Below are positions 34,536 to 49,142 of a stretch of DNA of 64,000 nucleotides, piece by piece. Within the stretch, counting starts at the first letter, position 1, and each line of letters starts with the position of its first letter. The stretch covers positions 62,001 through 126,000 of the forward strand of contig JANATG010000013.1 of NCBI GenBank assembly GCA_029449235.1, in the 5' to 3' direction. The stretch comes from Linnemannia schmuckeri. Its lineage: Eukaryota > Mortierellomycota > Mortierellomycetes > Mortierellales > Mortierellaceae. The notes below the pieces were generated by a model, which was given only the letters and a program-made list of their open reading frames with translations, did not search any database and was not told the origin of the DNA. A program made the translations under genes and the position numbers.

Positions 34536-35969
34536 TGTTGCTTGTTTTGCCTCTTTCTGGTGTTTCCTGGAGCGTGTCCTGATGTTGCTAACGAGAGGTT
34601 TTATTGATCATTAACAAATGCAACAGAAAAAAAAAATCCCAAAGGTGTAGAGTATCCGAAGGGTTCGTGCCAAGAATAAGTAGCAGCCACCCCTCAGCCA
34701 AGAGCGCGTCGTTTGACCTTAGGAAAATTCGTCACGTGCAGACCATTGTCCAAAATGATCAAATGATCGAAAATCATTCGAAAATGCTTATTTTGGTGGT
34801 GAAACATATCCAAAGGTACGCAATTGATTTGTCCATCATTTTTCAGGTACAAAAAGCTACTCACCCTTGCCTGCAGTTGAGAGAAGGCGTAGACATTGCT
34901 TGACCGGGTTGTCGGCTATTTTATTATGAATGCGAAAATTCAGGAAACAGAAAGAAAAATCCGCTGCTGCAAGAGAAAACGGATGACAAAGGACACATGC
35001 TACCCTGACAACAGAGAAATGAGTAAAGAATACAAGCGTAACTTGGAAATAAAGATAACGAAAGAAAATGTACCATTACCTTCATAAATTCTCTATTCGA
35101 AAGAGAAAACAAAAACGAAAGCGAAAGGAGGTGGGAGAATCGAAGAATAAGAAGGTAGCGAAATGCTCTGTGAAGATATCAGAGTCGTCAATTTCTGAAA
35201 GTAACAATAAGAAGGGTCTAGTTTTCGTGCATGGTGAATGATGCCGTCTCCTTTTACTTCTCAGCCTGTCTCTGCAAAATCGATAAAGCCCTCACTGCGA
35301 CCTTATGAAAGACTCTCCCATTGCTAATTTAACGTTTTGATATTGCGAAAAGTGGTACTGGAGAGAAGGGGAAAAAAAGAGAGAGGAATGGAAAAAAGAG
35401 AGGCAAGAAAAGTCGGCGTTTTGAAATAAAACGGTAGAAAAGGTATTTATGGCCAAGTACCGACAGTACTACCTCGACATAACAACAGACAGAAAAGGGA
35501 ATAGAGGAGGGAGAAAAAAGTGGAGTACATGGCGCATGGCGGTCCTTCCCTTATGTAAAACAGTCAAAAAAAGAAAACGAAAAGTCGAAGCGTTCTTTTA
35601 ACTCACTTGCCCCACAAATAACACACACCTTCCCCTCTTCTCTCTTTTATGCATTCAACAGACACTTTTTTCATACTCAACTTCTATCAAACGAAAAACT
35701 TTAACCATAGGCGGAGGTGAGGAGAGAGAGGAAAGGGCACACCTTTTTCCCCTCAACCTTGGCGCTAAACATATAGTCATGGTTCTCTTTTTTTTGTTTG
35801 CATGCTCTTGCTTGCCTAGTTATTTTGCTTCCCGCTTCGCCTGTTTTCGTCTGTTATAGAGATTCACCTTCCGTTCGTTATTCTATGTGTATGCATGCAC
35901 CCTATCGCCCTTTTTTCTTCTTGCCCTCTTTTCTCTTCTTAGTTTTTCTATTCAGCAAAAATCATCATC

Positions 35970-36005
<36 letters not shown>

Positions 36006-36667
36006 TTCGTTGGTCTGGGTTGTGTGTAACGGTTAATCCATGGCTCACTTTTCTGGCTTGTCATCGACAGACCAATCGCATTTCATTCAAATTGCGCCAT
36101 GTCCTGGGAAACAAGTAGATCTTAGGCAAAGATCCGTGGGTCGCATATGTAATTTTTCTAGTGTCTATCTGTCTCCCATGAGCACAAAAAAAAAGCATGA
36201 CTAGTGAGTGGATGGGTCAGTCGAAATGAACAAGGGCGTTGTGTGTGTATTGTGTTTGTGCATGCAAACTAACAAACTAACCACAGACCGCAGCCCACCA
36301 TAAAGTGCGTGTGAGAGAGACAGCGAGGAAGAGGGAGGGTGGAGGAGTTGCCCAAAAGAGGACACGATTCCACACTGGCCCTGTTTTTACATTTATGATT
36401 CATTACTTCTTTTTGAAGGCTAAATGGGCTGGCCGTGTCATGTCCTGCCTTGTCCTGTCCAGTCCATGGTTCGGCGCCTCTCTTTTTTAGGTGCTCTGGT
36501 AAACAAATGTGTACAATGAGAGTGTTTGTGTTCCCATCAGAGCCAAGGCCAACGTGAGCAGCAATCTGACAGGCTGGTCCCTCTTTTCATTTTATGTCTT
36601 TTCCGTAGATTTATGGGATGGGTCGGGTGTACCTCGTACCGGTAATTCCTGTCCCGTAGGATGACCG

Positions 36668-36701
<34 letters not shown>

Positions 36702-39700
36702 CAAGAGAAAAATGGTCCGGATATAGAGGAGGCGGGGAAGAGCAAAGAACGAGGGACAAAATAAGAAAATAAAAAGAAAAAAGGGCAGGAAGGCAAGAAG
36801 GCAGAATGACGAACGAACGAACAAACGAATGTGGACGTGGACTGTAATTTAAGTACCTGTCATAAAGTCAACATGCAACGACGGCTCACAAATACATCAT
36901 CCCCTCTTTCTCTTCTCTGTCACTGTTCCATGCTGCCGTTCTCTCTCTCTCTCTCTCTCTCCCTGCTCGCCTGCGCCTCTCTTTCATACACACAGTCTCA
37001 TCATTTCATTATTGAAATAAAAAGAAAAATCGACTTTTGACAACGTAAACAACAGGAACTGACAGAGTACAGCCCAATTGCTGAGGTGTTGTACCAAGAA
37101 AATGATGGGGTTGGCTCTCTTGCCCTCTCTTTTGTTGATAAAAAAAGAAGGGCTAGTTTGAAAAAGGTTGTCAAGTATATGCAATGCATGGTCCCAGCAA
37201 TTGCGCTTCCTGTGCCTCTTTTGTTCATTTCGCATCCTTCGTGCCATTTCTATCCCTGTCTTTGGGCGTAGACCCCCTTGTCTTGTCTTGTCTTGTCTAT
37301 CTATGCAACCTGCATTGACTAAATGGTGTCAATGAGCAACAATTAATAACGTGTGTCTGTATGTGAGCGTGCACCGCACCATTCTCTTTCCAGTTCCCAG
37401 CCTTTTTTTCTTTGCACTGTCTTCTCTGCTACAACGACCACATCCCCTAACTAACTACGCCCCAACCCTTCCGTTGCCTTTCCTTCATCATGCCCCCTAC
37501 CATGCAATTGAAGTAAAGAACCAATAAAGAAAGATCATTCTCTAACACTTTAGCACAACCATGCATGATGAACCATACCTACTACTTCCAAAATTGAGCC
37601 CTATAACAGTGTCAGTTGTTAATGGTACGAGAAGGAAAAAGGCATGCTGTGGGTTATCACTATCCTAACGGATTGTTTTACCCTCCTTCTGCCGTATTTT
37701 CCCTCCCTTTTATTTTCTTTGGTCCCTCTTTCTCACGCCTTTCCTCGTAGTGATCTTTGCAGAAAAAGAGAGAGAATGCTGGTCGACTACTTCGTTACAA
37801 TGCGTCAATGCAGGAGTAGGGGTCAAAGAACAAAAAAATTCTTTGCAAACAAAAACAAAGAGAGACATCGTGAGGCAGTTAGAACAAGGCATATAAGAGG
37901 ATGGCATCAAAAAAGGGGGGTGAGTAGAGAGTAGGGAGTAGGGAGAGGGAAAAGGCGGATTGGTTGGACGAGATTTGAAGGGAAAGTAGGCGCGCGTCCA
38001 AAGTAACGAGAGCCTCATTCCTCAACCCTAACCAGCCTAACCGTCTAACTAACTATTGCACTCGCTGCTCTTTGTTGCTGTTTCGTTTCGTTTCGTGTTT
38101 TCTTTCTTCCATGATGCAACTAAACAGGTTATTTGATTGTTGCTAACTAATAAGAGAGAGAGAGCAATGAGAGGGACAGAGAGGAGGATCAAACATTTGG
38201 AGGGAGCATGCCCTGGACTAATGAGAAAAAAGAGGGGGAGGGAGGGATAGAAAACCTACATTTGTAAACAACAAACACAACAGCATACATAGGGTCTCCT
38301 CTGGGGGAGGTTGGTTTTTTTTGATAATCTCTTTTCTTCCCCTCCTCAGTCATTCCTACGAGAGCTCTCTTTTGTTGTGGGCTTATTGTATTGTTGCATG
38401 GCGTTCTGTTGTGTTGCGTGCGTTGCTTTGCCTTTTTTACGTTGCTTTTTTGTGTGTTTGTTTGTTTTCTTGCGTGTTTGTTTGTTTGTTTGCGTACTTG
38501 TTTGCTTGTTTGTTTCTGGTTGTGCTGTTCTTGCTATTCGTGGATGGCACTTTGCACATTTCCAAATTGTTAATGTACACCGACTACAAAAAAAAAAGAG
38601 CGGGCACTTACTCTCTCGTATTGCTTTTCTTGTCGCTTCCCTTTGATTTTCTTTGTCGGTTGTAGTAGTAGCTGTTGTCATTGTTTGTTGTTGCTGATTA
38701 TGTTGCTGTTACTGTCAATTGGCAATGCTGTTCCTTGTTTGTTGCACTAAACATAAACCAATAAAAAATTCAATGCTCCACCCACCATGTCCCATGCCCC
38801 CTTTTTATATATCATGTCTAGAACACAACCCTCATCACATCACACCATACATTACGAGAGGACAGAAAGTAAGAATGAGAAAACAAAGAGAGCTTTGGTC
38901 ATCTCCTAGAGACGACGTGTCCCTCTCACTTGGTCATGACTAGAATGATCTACCCCACTTTTTCTCACTTGCACCACTCATGGATAGAAAATTGTCCCTC
39001 CATCTCGTCCTTTTTTCTGTCAATCTTTGCCCTGGTCCACCATGCATAGATCTCCTCTATGTTCAGTGATTCTTTCTGCAATTCGTCCCCCTTTTGTTCG
39101 TCAGTATTGCAACAACAAGAAAAGGAGGGCAAGAGGAGCAACAACGAGGGAGCGAGAGAGAAGAGAGGAATAAAAAATAGTGAGGTCGGCCATTCCACAT
39201 GTCTCCTTTTCCCCGTCTGTCGAATTTGCATTCCTCGGAATTCTGATCCAAATGACCTCTCGTCCTACATATTCTAACCGCCGCCTGGACCCCTCCCTCT
39301 ACTTAGTCCCCTGGAAATGTCTTTTATCTCTGGTTTTTTTCTTTCATGCCTCTCTCTGTCTAGCTTGGATAGCGAGATGAGGGAGGAAAGGACGGAGAAA
39401 TACGAGTGGAAGAAGGAGAAATACGAGTTAAAGGAGAAATAGACAGAGGGAGAGAGAGAGGAGAGCAGGAACAAGACGGAACGAGAGAGAGGAGAGAAGG
39501 GAGAGAGAAGGAGAGGAAGGTGCTCACCTACCTCCAGGCTTATGCGGGAGTGCATTCCCCTGCCCATAGAAACCCATTGATACCCCTACCGTGCTATTAC
39601 TACTACCACGACTGCGACTACAACGGACTACTAGAAATGACGAAAAGAAGAGCGACCTTTGGAAAGGATCAAAAACGTGTTCCCCTACCCTGTCTGAATA

Positions 39701-40164
39701 AATCGATACGGAGAAAAGCATGGACATCTACTGGCTCGGCGGACTTGAACAATGCTCGCTTATATTTCTCCTTGTAATTCAACTCCTCTATCTTTTTCTT
39801 CGTTATTGTTGAACAATTCAATTGGGAGGATCCTAAAAAGCCTATGCGATAAAAGGCTGTTCTCTTTTGCGAGAGTGAAGAGAGAATGTTACCGAGACAC
39901 ATACCTGTCATTAATCGGGCAACTGCAAAATTGCCTATTGTCATTTAGGAACGACGACTGAGCCGCATACAACATTGAACAATTACCAACAAAAAGAAGG
40001 AGCACCTTGTCATCGTCTCTTCCTACGCCATTTCTTTATACATTTTAGTTTTGTGGTAGCTAGTTCTCCATGAGTGAGTGAGTCATGCACTAGGCTAGAA
40101 GTAGAAAGAGGTGGAAAAAAAGAAAATTGGTTCGCCCGCGCTCAACTTTTTTTTTTGCTCAAAC

Positions 40165-40199
<35 letters not shown>

Positions 40200-43100
40200 A
40201 CAGACAGAAACCCAATAGAGTAAACAATGAAGTGTACATGTCCATGTCATGTCATGCCATGTCGGTGCCCGCTCCTTTTTCTGTCTCTTTCTCATTTCGA
40301 GGGCTCATAGCAACTTTAGTGAACCAAATAACAAACAAAATAGCTCCTTTGTTGTTTGCTGTCCTTTTTTGCTCACCCCCGGATCGGACTTTGAAGGGAG
40401 AGGAGAAGGGAGAGAGAGAGAGTTGAACAAAAGAAAAAGAAAAAGAAAAGGACTGAGAAAGACAGAAAGAAAAGACACAGAAAAGACAACTGAAGTAAGG
40501 GAGTGTAGCAACTGGATGACCTGATGGATGAGAGCAATTGAAGAAAAAGAAAAAAAAAATAAGAATAAAAGAACGTAAAAACTGAGAACGATAGAAAAAA
40601 AAGGAGGAAAAGGATAAAATTTGAATAAGCGAAATAATTGACAGGTCAAGAGGATATGTATGTCAAACGAAGATCGAAAAGTATCTTTTCCCTATATGTC
40701 GTCCTGTGTGTCTCTCTTTCAAACACTGTGAATGCGGATAAGAGAAGGACGTTGGCTTTGGCAACTATATGTGTCTGTTGTCCAAAGCAAACTTGGTGCC
40801 ACCTTCATTTAAGCACCATTCCTATCGGGATCATTGCGCTTTGTCAATAAAACCTAGTCAGTAGGAGAGGGAAAGGAAGGAGACAAAAGGGAGGGAGAAG
40901 GAGATCCAACGTCTAACCTTGTTCAATGTTCAATTACAACTTTGCCTACCGATACTTGCTGGATGACTACTCTGCTTCTCTCCTTCTGTCTTCTGTGTAA
41001 AAAGTTGCCTATGTTCTTCTTCTCATTGCTAAATTACTTTGCTCAACTTGCTTGGACATCTGCAGGCAGTGGTCATGCATGGTGCCCCGGAAAAAAAACA
41101 TTAAAGCAGAGAGCCACATCGCCCACTTACCCCTTGACCGCCACTGTTTAAATTGTATTAATCCGTATTGTCTCATAGCCCCATTGACCATGGACACCAT
41201 AGTTTCTCTCTCTGTTAGCAGTAAACAAGAAACAATAACAACAACGAAACAGCAACAAAGACAACTCCACTAGTTGAGAGCGCTAATAAACCCTTGCATT
41301 ATCATAACCATTACCCCAATAGCTCCTCGTCGTACAATCTCTCTTCTTCTGAGTCTTTTTCATTTCTCTTTTACCTCCTCCCTCCTTTTGATTTTCCACA
41401 AACTGACGCCTCGCTCATTCTCACCGCCCGATCTTCGAAATGAGCTACCCTGTTGACGTACCTTGCTTTGTTTGTTTGCTCTCGTTTTTCATTCTCTTTA
41501 CCTTGGACTCTAATCTCACTATGGCACGGGTTCTCCGTCCCTCTCCGTCTGTCACTTTGTTTTCGTCTTGCTCTCACTCCTCATTTCCTGTCTTTCAAAA
41601 ACAATGGAAAAGAAAGATCTGAAAGAACAACAAAAATCTCGATGCATCGTGTACTCTTTTGTTGTTTGTTTTCATTCTTGTTTCCTGTTCTCCAAAATCC
41701 AATCTCCTTCAATTGCAATTTAAACATCACTACCTCCAGCTACATACAACAAGACGATAGAAAACAACAATGGCAAAAGAGGAAGAGAGGGTGTGTAAAG
41801 TGCTCTTTGTGTAGCTAAGCAACCTTGATAGTGGGCGTAAGGTAAGGGTCAGGGGAAAAGTGACCCTTGCATATCTTTTTTCCTTTCCCTTCCCCTTCGG
41901 ATATGATCATAGTTCATGGTTCATGGTTCATGGTTCAGAGAGAGTAATGCAATGTTGCGAAAAATGTTTTTGTCGCCAAATTGTTCATTCATTGTTTTTT
42001 TGGTGCCTTTTTCATTTCTCCTTTCGCAAATTCCTCAATTTCATCATAGATCCGAGAAACAGATAGTGAGCCACTGTCATACTTTGTACATCCATCCAAT
42101 GCCCCAAGAAAAAAAATCACAAATGATGAGAAGAAAAGAAGGAATCCGACAGTCTAATGAGAAAAGCGATTGCGTTGTGCAAATGAAAAAACTCCTCCTA
42201 CTGCTCTCGCTATCTTTCCTTCAAATGACTCTCGCACTTCTTCAATCTCGCCTTGGCGCTGACATTTTTTACTTTCATTTTTTTTTGTTTTCTTTCTTCT
42301 CATCTCAACTCTTTCACACATCCTCAATAGGTCAGGCGGGGAGCATGTGTGCCTGTGTTCTGTCATTCCTGTGAGCTGATAACTCAACCCTGCAGTAAAT
42401 CAAACAGCACAAAACAACAAAGGAGAAACAGATAGAGAGATGAAGAAAAAGAAAAGCCAGCACTTGACAGAAAACAAAACCTTGTCACCGACCTTGCATA
42501 TGCCTTCTTCTCTCTTGGACATACACAAAGCAATCAGTACTAGTCAGTCAGCCAGCTAGTCAATAAGTTGGCCAGTCAGTTGACAAGTTCAAATCGGTGC
42601 ATTAAAAGAAATAATAAAAAACAAAAAAAATCGAACACGCATAGTCCGCCCGTGCCTTGCCTTGCCTAACTTTCCATGCTCTGCTTTCTCAGTTCGACGA
42701 ATGCACCAATAGTCAAACACAAAAAGAAATCGTAAAAAAAAAGGCGAACGATCACGCCTGAGGAACCAGTGACTTTCAGTGTTGCCTCTCATGCCCTTCC
42801 CTGCTTTTTCCCATTCCATCCCAGTTCGTTTCCCGTCTTTCCTCCACACTCTTCCCCCAAAAAAACAAAAACAAGGTCAGCCAGCCTAGATGAAAAGGCT
42901 AGACCGAGTGCATCGCAGTCGCCTTTTCGCTAATTTTTATTTTATCTTGGCGTGCGGGTCACTATTATGCAGTTGCAGCTGTGTTTTTTATGGGACATAA
43001 GGGACATGGAAAGAGCATGCATGGGCTGCTGGATGGGCCAAGATGAACGCGCCAATGGTAGCCCCATGTCAGCTCTTTTCCGTCACGGTAGCATTATATG

Positions 43101-44677
43101 CCTTGTTGGTTATAGATAGCCCTAAAACAAAGGAAGAGCTAGTTAGCGCCTTGTGTGTCAGGTGTTCCTTAGTGCAGGAGCTAACTAACCAACAACAAGA
43201 GGTACCCTGTCTGTCTCTGTCCCTGTCGGTTTGTACCTGTTCCTGTCTGTCAACTCTGTCCCGTTTACCGTCGCTCTCTGTTTTTCATGGTCACCAGGGC
43301 ATCCGCGAACGTGATAGGTCTCTTTCGATCTGACTGGGTTTTCCTTTCCCTTGTTTCCCTTCTCTCCCTCGTTGTCACCACTCTTCTATTGCAGCACTCT
43401 CTCTTTTTCTCCCTCTCTGCCTTCTCTCTTTCGACTATTGCTCTCATCCACCCTTATGTTCTCTCTTTCCCTTCTTCTTCTCCTATTCTTACTATCGTGC
43501 TTCATTCGTCCATCTTTTTTTTCTTATTTGTTCGCTGCATTTACTTTCTCCTACAGTTTATTTTCCCAAGTACAGTAAAGAACACTCGATTCAAAATAGC
43601 AAACAAAGTAGCAAATAAAAGCTTAGTGCTATTGAAGAATAAATGAAAAAAGGCGGAAAAAACGAGAGAAGAAGAGAGCGTGGGTAATGGAGTAAGAGCG
43701 GCGGCTTCGAACTCTCCGCTGTGCATGATGGTGACCTCGATTAAAGCTTTTCTTTCTTTTTTTCTTTTTCTTTTATTCCAACACTAGAAGCGACCGTAAA
43801 CTCCAATAGTTATTTGACACAGTTTCATAGGAAAATAAGAGAGTAAACGAAGAGTATAGCCCTTCCTTTATAGTTCTTCTTGAGTTTATTCTATCCCACC
43901 CTTGCTTTTTCTTATTTCATTTCCATCCTTCCTTTCCGTCTCTTTTTCTTCTTTTTGCTTCTATCCATTGGACCAATGCAAACAAAGACCGGGCAAGGAA
44001 GGGGAGAAGTATGGAGCTATCCCTCTCTTGCTGGTCATGTTGGCGCGGAATTACTTTCCGGGATTATATTTTTCGTCTCTTCTTTTTCTGTCTTATCTCC
44101 TGTAAATCCAAGTTCTGAACCATTTAAACTCTCCGCTGGCGCCTGTTTCATCTCTCTCCCTTTCTCTTTCTGTCTGTTTGTTATGGATCTTTGGCGTTGG
44201 AAAAAATAGCCCGCTCCACACCTACAGACCAGCGAAACAATATAAACGATCGAGCGGGAGAAGAAAGGCTATTGGGATGGAGAAAGGGGAGAAAAAGAAA
44301 GTTTTGAATAAAGGAGATGATGGGGGCGGTGGGGCGCTAGCTGAAAAAGAAGACAGCAGCAGCAGCAACAGCAAAAGCGATGGTGTGTGTGTCCGCATGC
44401 ATGCGTTGTATATGACGGACTAGTAGATTGTCCATGAACTGAGAGACCAAAAAAATGCTGTCGGCAGAGAACAACCTGAGCTTGGATCAGATTGTTCTTC
44501 TTTACAACAAGTGTTGTTCGATCGTGTCTTTCTTCCTTGCTCCTTCCCGTTCTTATCGATAACACCCACATATATTGAAGATACGAATGCTATTCCAACT
44601 AGAAAATTAGAGAGAAGAAGGAAAAGACGGCGGCCAAAGAGAGGGGAGAGAAAGTGACTCTTTCCTCTCTGATCAAA

Positions 44678-44712
<35 letters not shown>

Positions 44713-45361
44713 TTTCTTCTTTTCCATTCAAAATGGATTAAGGCGTGATGAGGGGCGATGAGCGGATTTGATTGGATGGAGATACCCTATCAGATCCTAA
44801 TCGTTACACAAAATTTTTTCTTTTTTTCTGTTCAGCGACAATATGGCTGTTGGTCAAGAAAAGAACACGGAGCAAGGTTGACTGAAGACAGTCACTCGAG
44901 GAGACTACCTTAATCCTAAAAGGCTTCTTTTTGCTATGGCCACCTCCTCCGCCACCAATGCTATGCTAACCGAAGGGATACCATGCCAGGAATACATGAT
45001 ACATAATTTTCACCATTCGCACCCATTGCACCCATAACATAATCAACGAACGTACGCTGTACTCATGAACTATGCACGAAATTCATATGCGACTCTTTTT
45101 CTTGTCCCGTATTATAAAAAAAAAAAAAGGCGAGATTATCTATCGTAGAAACTTAGTACGTTCCTCTCTTTTTCACCTCCAACTACATGATGACTTTACA
45201 AATGCCGCTGCCTGCCAAAATCTGATACAAGGCCAATCCGCCTTCTTACCAAATCAGCAAAAAAAAAAAAAAAAAAAAAAAAAGACGCTGCTGAAACCAA
45301 AGGTTACTATCATATTTATCCCATCAAAAAAAAAATTGAATAAATAAAGAAACAACCAACC

Positions 45362-45578
45362 CTACGACCACCAGTAAATGACTTCCTGCATGACGGCGAC
45401 GAGACGCAGGATGACGGGATTTACTAGGATGGTGCGGGGTAAGAATGGAAGCGTTGGTCAATGCGGGACATAAGGGTACTCAAAAGTGCGGGGTGTTGCG
45501 ATTGCATCCCAGAAGAGAACATTCTTATTTCGTGACAGTCAGTGCCCCGCTTCTCGTTTATCAGCATTGATAAGTTTG
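45362..45578 (-). other. Candidate 3' exons of an unrecognised spliced gene
   Basis: On minus, exon 45480-45578 has a pyrimidine-rich TTTGCAG acceptor and a GTACCC donor. Exon 45362-45423 has a CCTAG acceptor and ends in TAG. The phases join to about 52 residues, reading NLSMLINEKRGTDC, then HPALLINPVILRLV and AVMQEVIYWWS. No family recognised and no start found upstream. It may be chance. Confidence 0.3.
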
Positions 45579-48500
45579 CTGCAAAGTGTGAAGAGCGGAG
45601 ATGAAAAAGAGGGGTAGAAAAAAGAACTGCAGAGTATCGACGAGGGAGAGATCGATGGCGGGAAATGATAAAGTAGGGTTATCAAACATTCCATTTCCTT
45701 TCAAACCAGAACGAGACCTTTGTTTTTATATGCATTGACAAACAAAAAACGTGAACGCAAGGAATACCAGGGGGTTTAGTTGTGCAAGTTGCATGTATGT
45801 GGAGAAAGTACAGAAATGCGATAACAAAAAATAGCAAGAGATCGATGAATTGTATGCATACATCCAACATTGCAGAACAAGTTTTTACGTCATCCATATA
45901 TCCCCTGAGAACTTGTATTACTCTCTCTCTTGAGAAGTGAACATTGACCCTCAGAAAAAATAAGCAAGCGTCATGGGGCAGATCTCACTCCTCTCAGTAG
46001 GAACTTGCAACGGCATTATTTAATCCATCTACTCCATCGTAGAAGAACCGCGAAAAAAAGGGTTCTAGGATTTCTCTTTTTGAGTGCCAAAAATGAAATT
46101 GTCTGATTCTAATCAATTACTGAGATACGAGATACCCTTCATCGAACAATGAAACCAACCAACCAATCTTGCTATTTCGCTCACGGTCTCCCTGCTTCAC
46201 CGCAGTCCCACGTTGCGCCGGAGTTGCCTTTCCTTTTCTTTTTTTTCCCACCACCGCGCAACTCCTTAATGATTCTCTCCTTCCCTTCGCTTATGATGTT
46301 CATACAGATATAAAATAGCCATTGGCACTCGGTTGGTTAGTACCACGGGAGGGGTATACCAAGAGTCCAGACAGCATACTGCAGTAAACTCTAATACTTG
46401 ATGTTTGACAAAGGGAGAGATGAGAGACAATGGCGACATCGACATCCCACGGACCAACAATCTTATAGGCCATGTTCCTGAACACAAGCAATGGGAAAGA
46501 GAATGAACAAAGAAAGTAAGAAAGTAAGAAAAGAAAATAAGTAAAAAAGAAGCTCTGGGAACTATATGTTTGTCCCACACACATACATTGAGCCTACAAC
46601 TTCTCTCATACAGACAGTCAGAAAAAATATCCTGTCGGCCAAAGTAAAGGGGCACGTTGTTGGTTGTGATTTAATTGAAAGAGAGGGGTGAACAGCCTTT
46701 TTGCCTCTTGGCTATCATTTTTGCCATCCGGTTAATTTAGGGGTGAGTGAAGGGAGAAAGAGAAAGAGAGAGAGAGAGGGGGGGGGGGGGCTAATGTCGT
46801 CTTTTGAAACTTCTGCAATTTGTCGGCCAACAAGCCAACAACGGCACGATGGCACCAAGCCCAGAGAGCCTTACTCGCTCCATTGATCACTATCTATCTA
46901 TCGTCATAACTTCCATTCACCTGCAATGAAGGTGAAGCACGCATTTATCTCATCTACTTTGGTCTCCAATACCATCTACTTGACTTTCTCACTGAGTGGT
47001 CTTCGTTTTGAAAGGAGAATGTAATAGTGTTTCGACGATAGTCCCGTACTTTCAATGCATAAAGACGAATGGATCGTACACAATGTCAACCGATTCACCT
47101 ATTTTCGGTATCGTCATATTTAGGACAATCCGAAAAATATTCTGAGGTATAGAAGGAGACGGTAAGGTCCTCTTTGCTTCATAGCCTTCGCTTTCATATC
47201 AAGTTGTCAATTGGTCGAAAAGAATGACGCGGGAACTAAACGTAGCAATTGAGGTTCTTATGTAGATGTCGCGAAATGACGTATTTGTGTTTTAACATAT
47301 CTTTTTCAGCCTTTCTAAACAACCCCCCTCTCCTTCTTTTAAATGAAGGAAGCATGGATTGCAACAAAACAAGCATATAAAAAAAGGAGGGGATCAAAGA
47401 GACTTGATCACATCCAATTTTTATATCGGAAGGATGTGTTTTTTTCGTCTAAATGCCATCATGCAATGCAGGAAGGACGAGATCGACATGTGTTGCTTGC
47501 ATTTGTTTACTAGATGCATGTACGACCTTATGGTGGAACAAGAACGAGAAAGAACTGTGTCGGATACAACAAGGTCAAATACCCAGGAAAGAAAAGCGTG
47601 AACTAAAACTCTTTTTGCGAACCCTAAGGATCCTTTCTCTGCGACCTCTAGGAATGAACAGACAGCTGTACGAACAGAAACATTCTTCCAAAAACGAATT
47701 GAAAAACAAGGTTTCTGAAAAACCTATCTGTGACCAAGTAACATACTTTTCTTTTCTGGTTAAGGATCGTCAATGTGAGAAAAAGGAAGAAAAGAACGGA
47801 TAAGAGACAAAGCGACAGAAGAAGTTGAGAACGTTCCAGACACTTCATGGAAAGTGATAGACATAGGCACCGCGAGTTTTTTTGTCTGTTTTATTCTCTA
47901 GTATGGCGAGACTAAAACGAAGAAAAAAAATATCATATCTATGTTTGGACGCGTTCTCTCTTTCTTTTTCTCTCATTCCTATTTGAACCTCCTGTTGTCC
48001 TCTCCCTGAAAAAAAAGTAATTGTATTAACAAAAAGGAGGTCATAGTAAGCAAGGGGTGGAACGTCCATAGGTATGCAGCTTCAATTAGGAAAAGAGGAT
48101 AAGGAAAGAAGAGAAAAGGTTCAGTAACACGAGTCAAGGAAATTGCTACGTGCGCGAGAACGGATGGCCGTTTGCTTGAATGAAGGGTTGGCAGAGGAAC
48201 AGAAACCAACAAACGACATGATCACTGTATGCAAACAAACAAAGGGTATCATCTTTTTGTTCATGTGAATGAAGAAGAATTTTAATTGTGAAGGAATCGG
48301 ATGATGCAATTAACGCTTGGATGCACGGAACGAGCGAGTGAACATACAAATCAAAAAGAAAGAAAAAAATAGCTCATAATTGCAACAGGTATAATGAGGA
48401 AGACAAGGGGGCGACATCGAGCAAACGATGCTTAAATAGATGAACCGCCTTCTCTGTCTGCCCGTCGTAAACATGTGCAGACAAACCAACAAGTCCAGTT

Positions 48501-49142
48501 TTTTTGTTGCCTTAGCCCAAAAACCTCTGGACGAAAATGAGTTTTGCGTCTTTTTGTTGTCGTGTGAGTGATTGAACGAGTCAGTGACTCTTGCCTTGAC
48601 TTTGTTAGCAGGGCAGGGTAAAGAAGACCAAGGCTTGGCGACGAGACTAAGGGCGAAAGGAGAGGAGAGGAGAGGTATGAATTTATGCGTTTGAGCGACC
48701 TTCTTGCCTTTTTTTCATGATTATAATCCTTATGCATTTACGTGCCATTATTGTCAGTAATAAAGGGGACAATAGGGGTATGATAGGGCAGCCTAAGGAA
48801 GAAAGAATGGAGCAAGAAAGACAAGGGGAGAAATGAGGAATTAACAAAAGCATCCGGTCCTGCCCGTCCACCTATTCCTTCTTACGAATCCGTTGCCTAC
48901 TTGGTTTCTTCCTCTTTTTGTTCCTTTCTCCAGCATGCTACCGATGCTTACGAATATCAATCCGTAGCAGGATCCGGTTGCCATCGACCTTGTCAACCAC
49001 GTTGTTGGATATATAATTGACAGCAGACAGATGGACGTTTCATTCATTTACAGATCGTCCGTTGGTTGGTCCTTTTTATTCGATTGACTACTGATGATCA
49101 ATACAGATAAAAATTAAAAAATCGCAGTCCGAAAAATAAGGT

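Noticed and set aside
39380..39530. GA-rich tract with Arg/Glu-rich ORF
   Set aside because: Low-complexity purine sequence gives such ORFs in any frame.
44936..45040. Short plus-strand ORF starting MATSSATNAML
   Set aside because: 33 codons, no splice continuation found, no recognisable product.
46266..46655. 129-codon minus-strand ORF with internal splice-like signals
   Set aside because: A strong acceptor (TGTTCAG) near 46482 splits it, but splicing from the best donor gives a stop after four codons; no coherent model.
47453..47803. 116-codon plus-strand ORF in the gene-poor tract
   Set aside because: No homology recognised, composition not convincing, no splice or leader context.
48841..49047. 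Minus-strand stretch reading NNVVDKVDGNRILLRIDI before a GTAAGC donor
   Set aside because: Looks coding, but no acceptor or start could be found upstream and a competing frame is also open; left unannotated.
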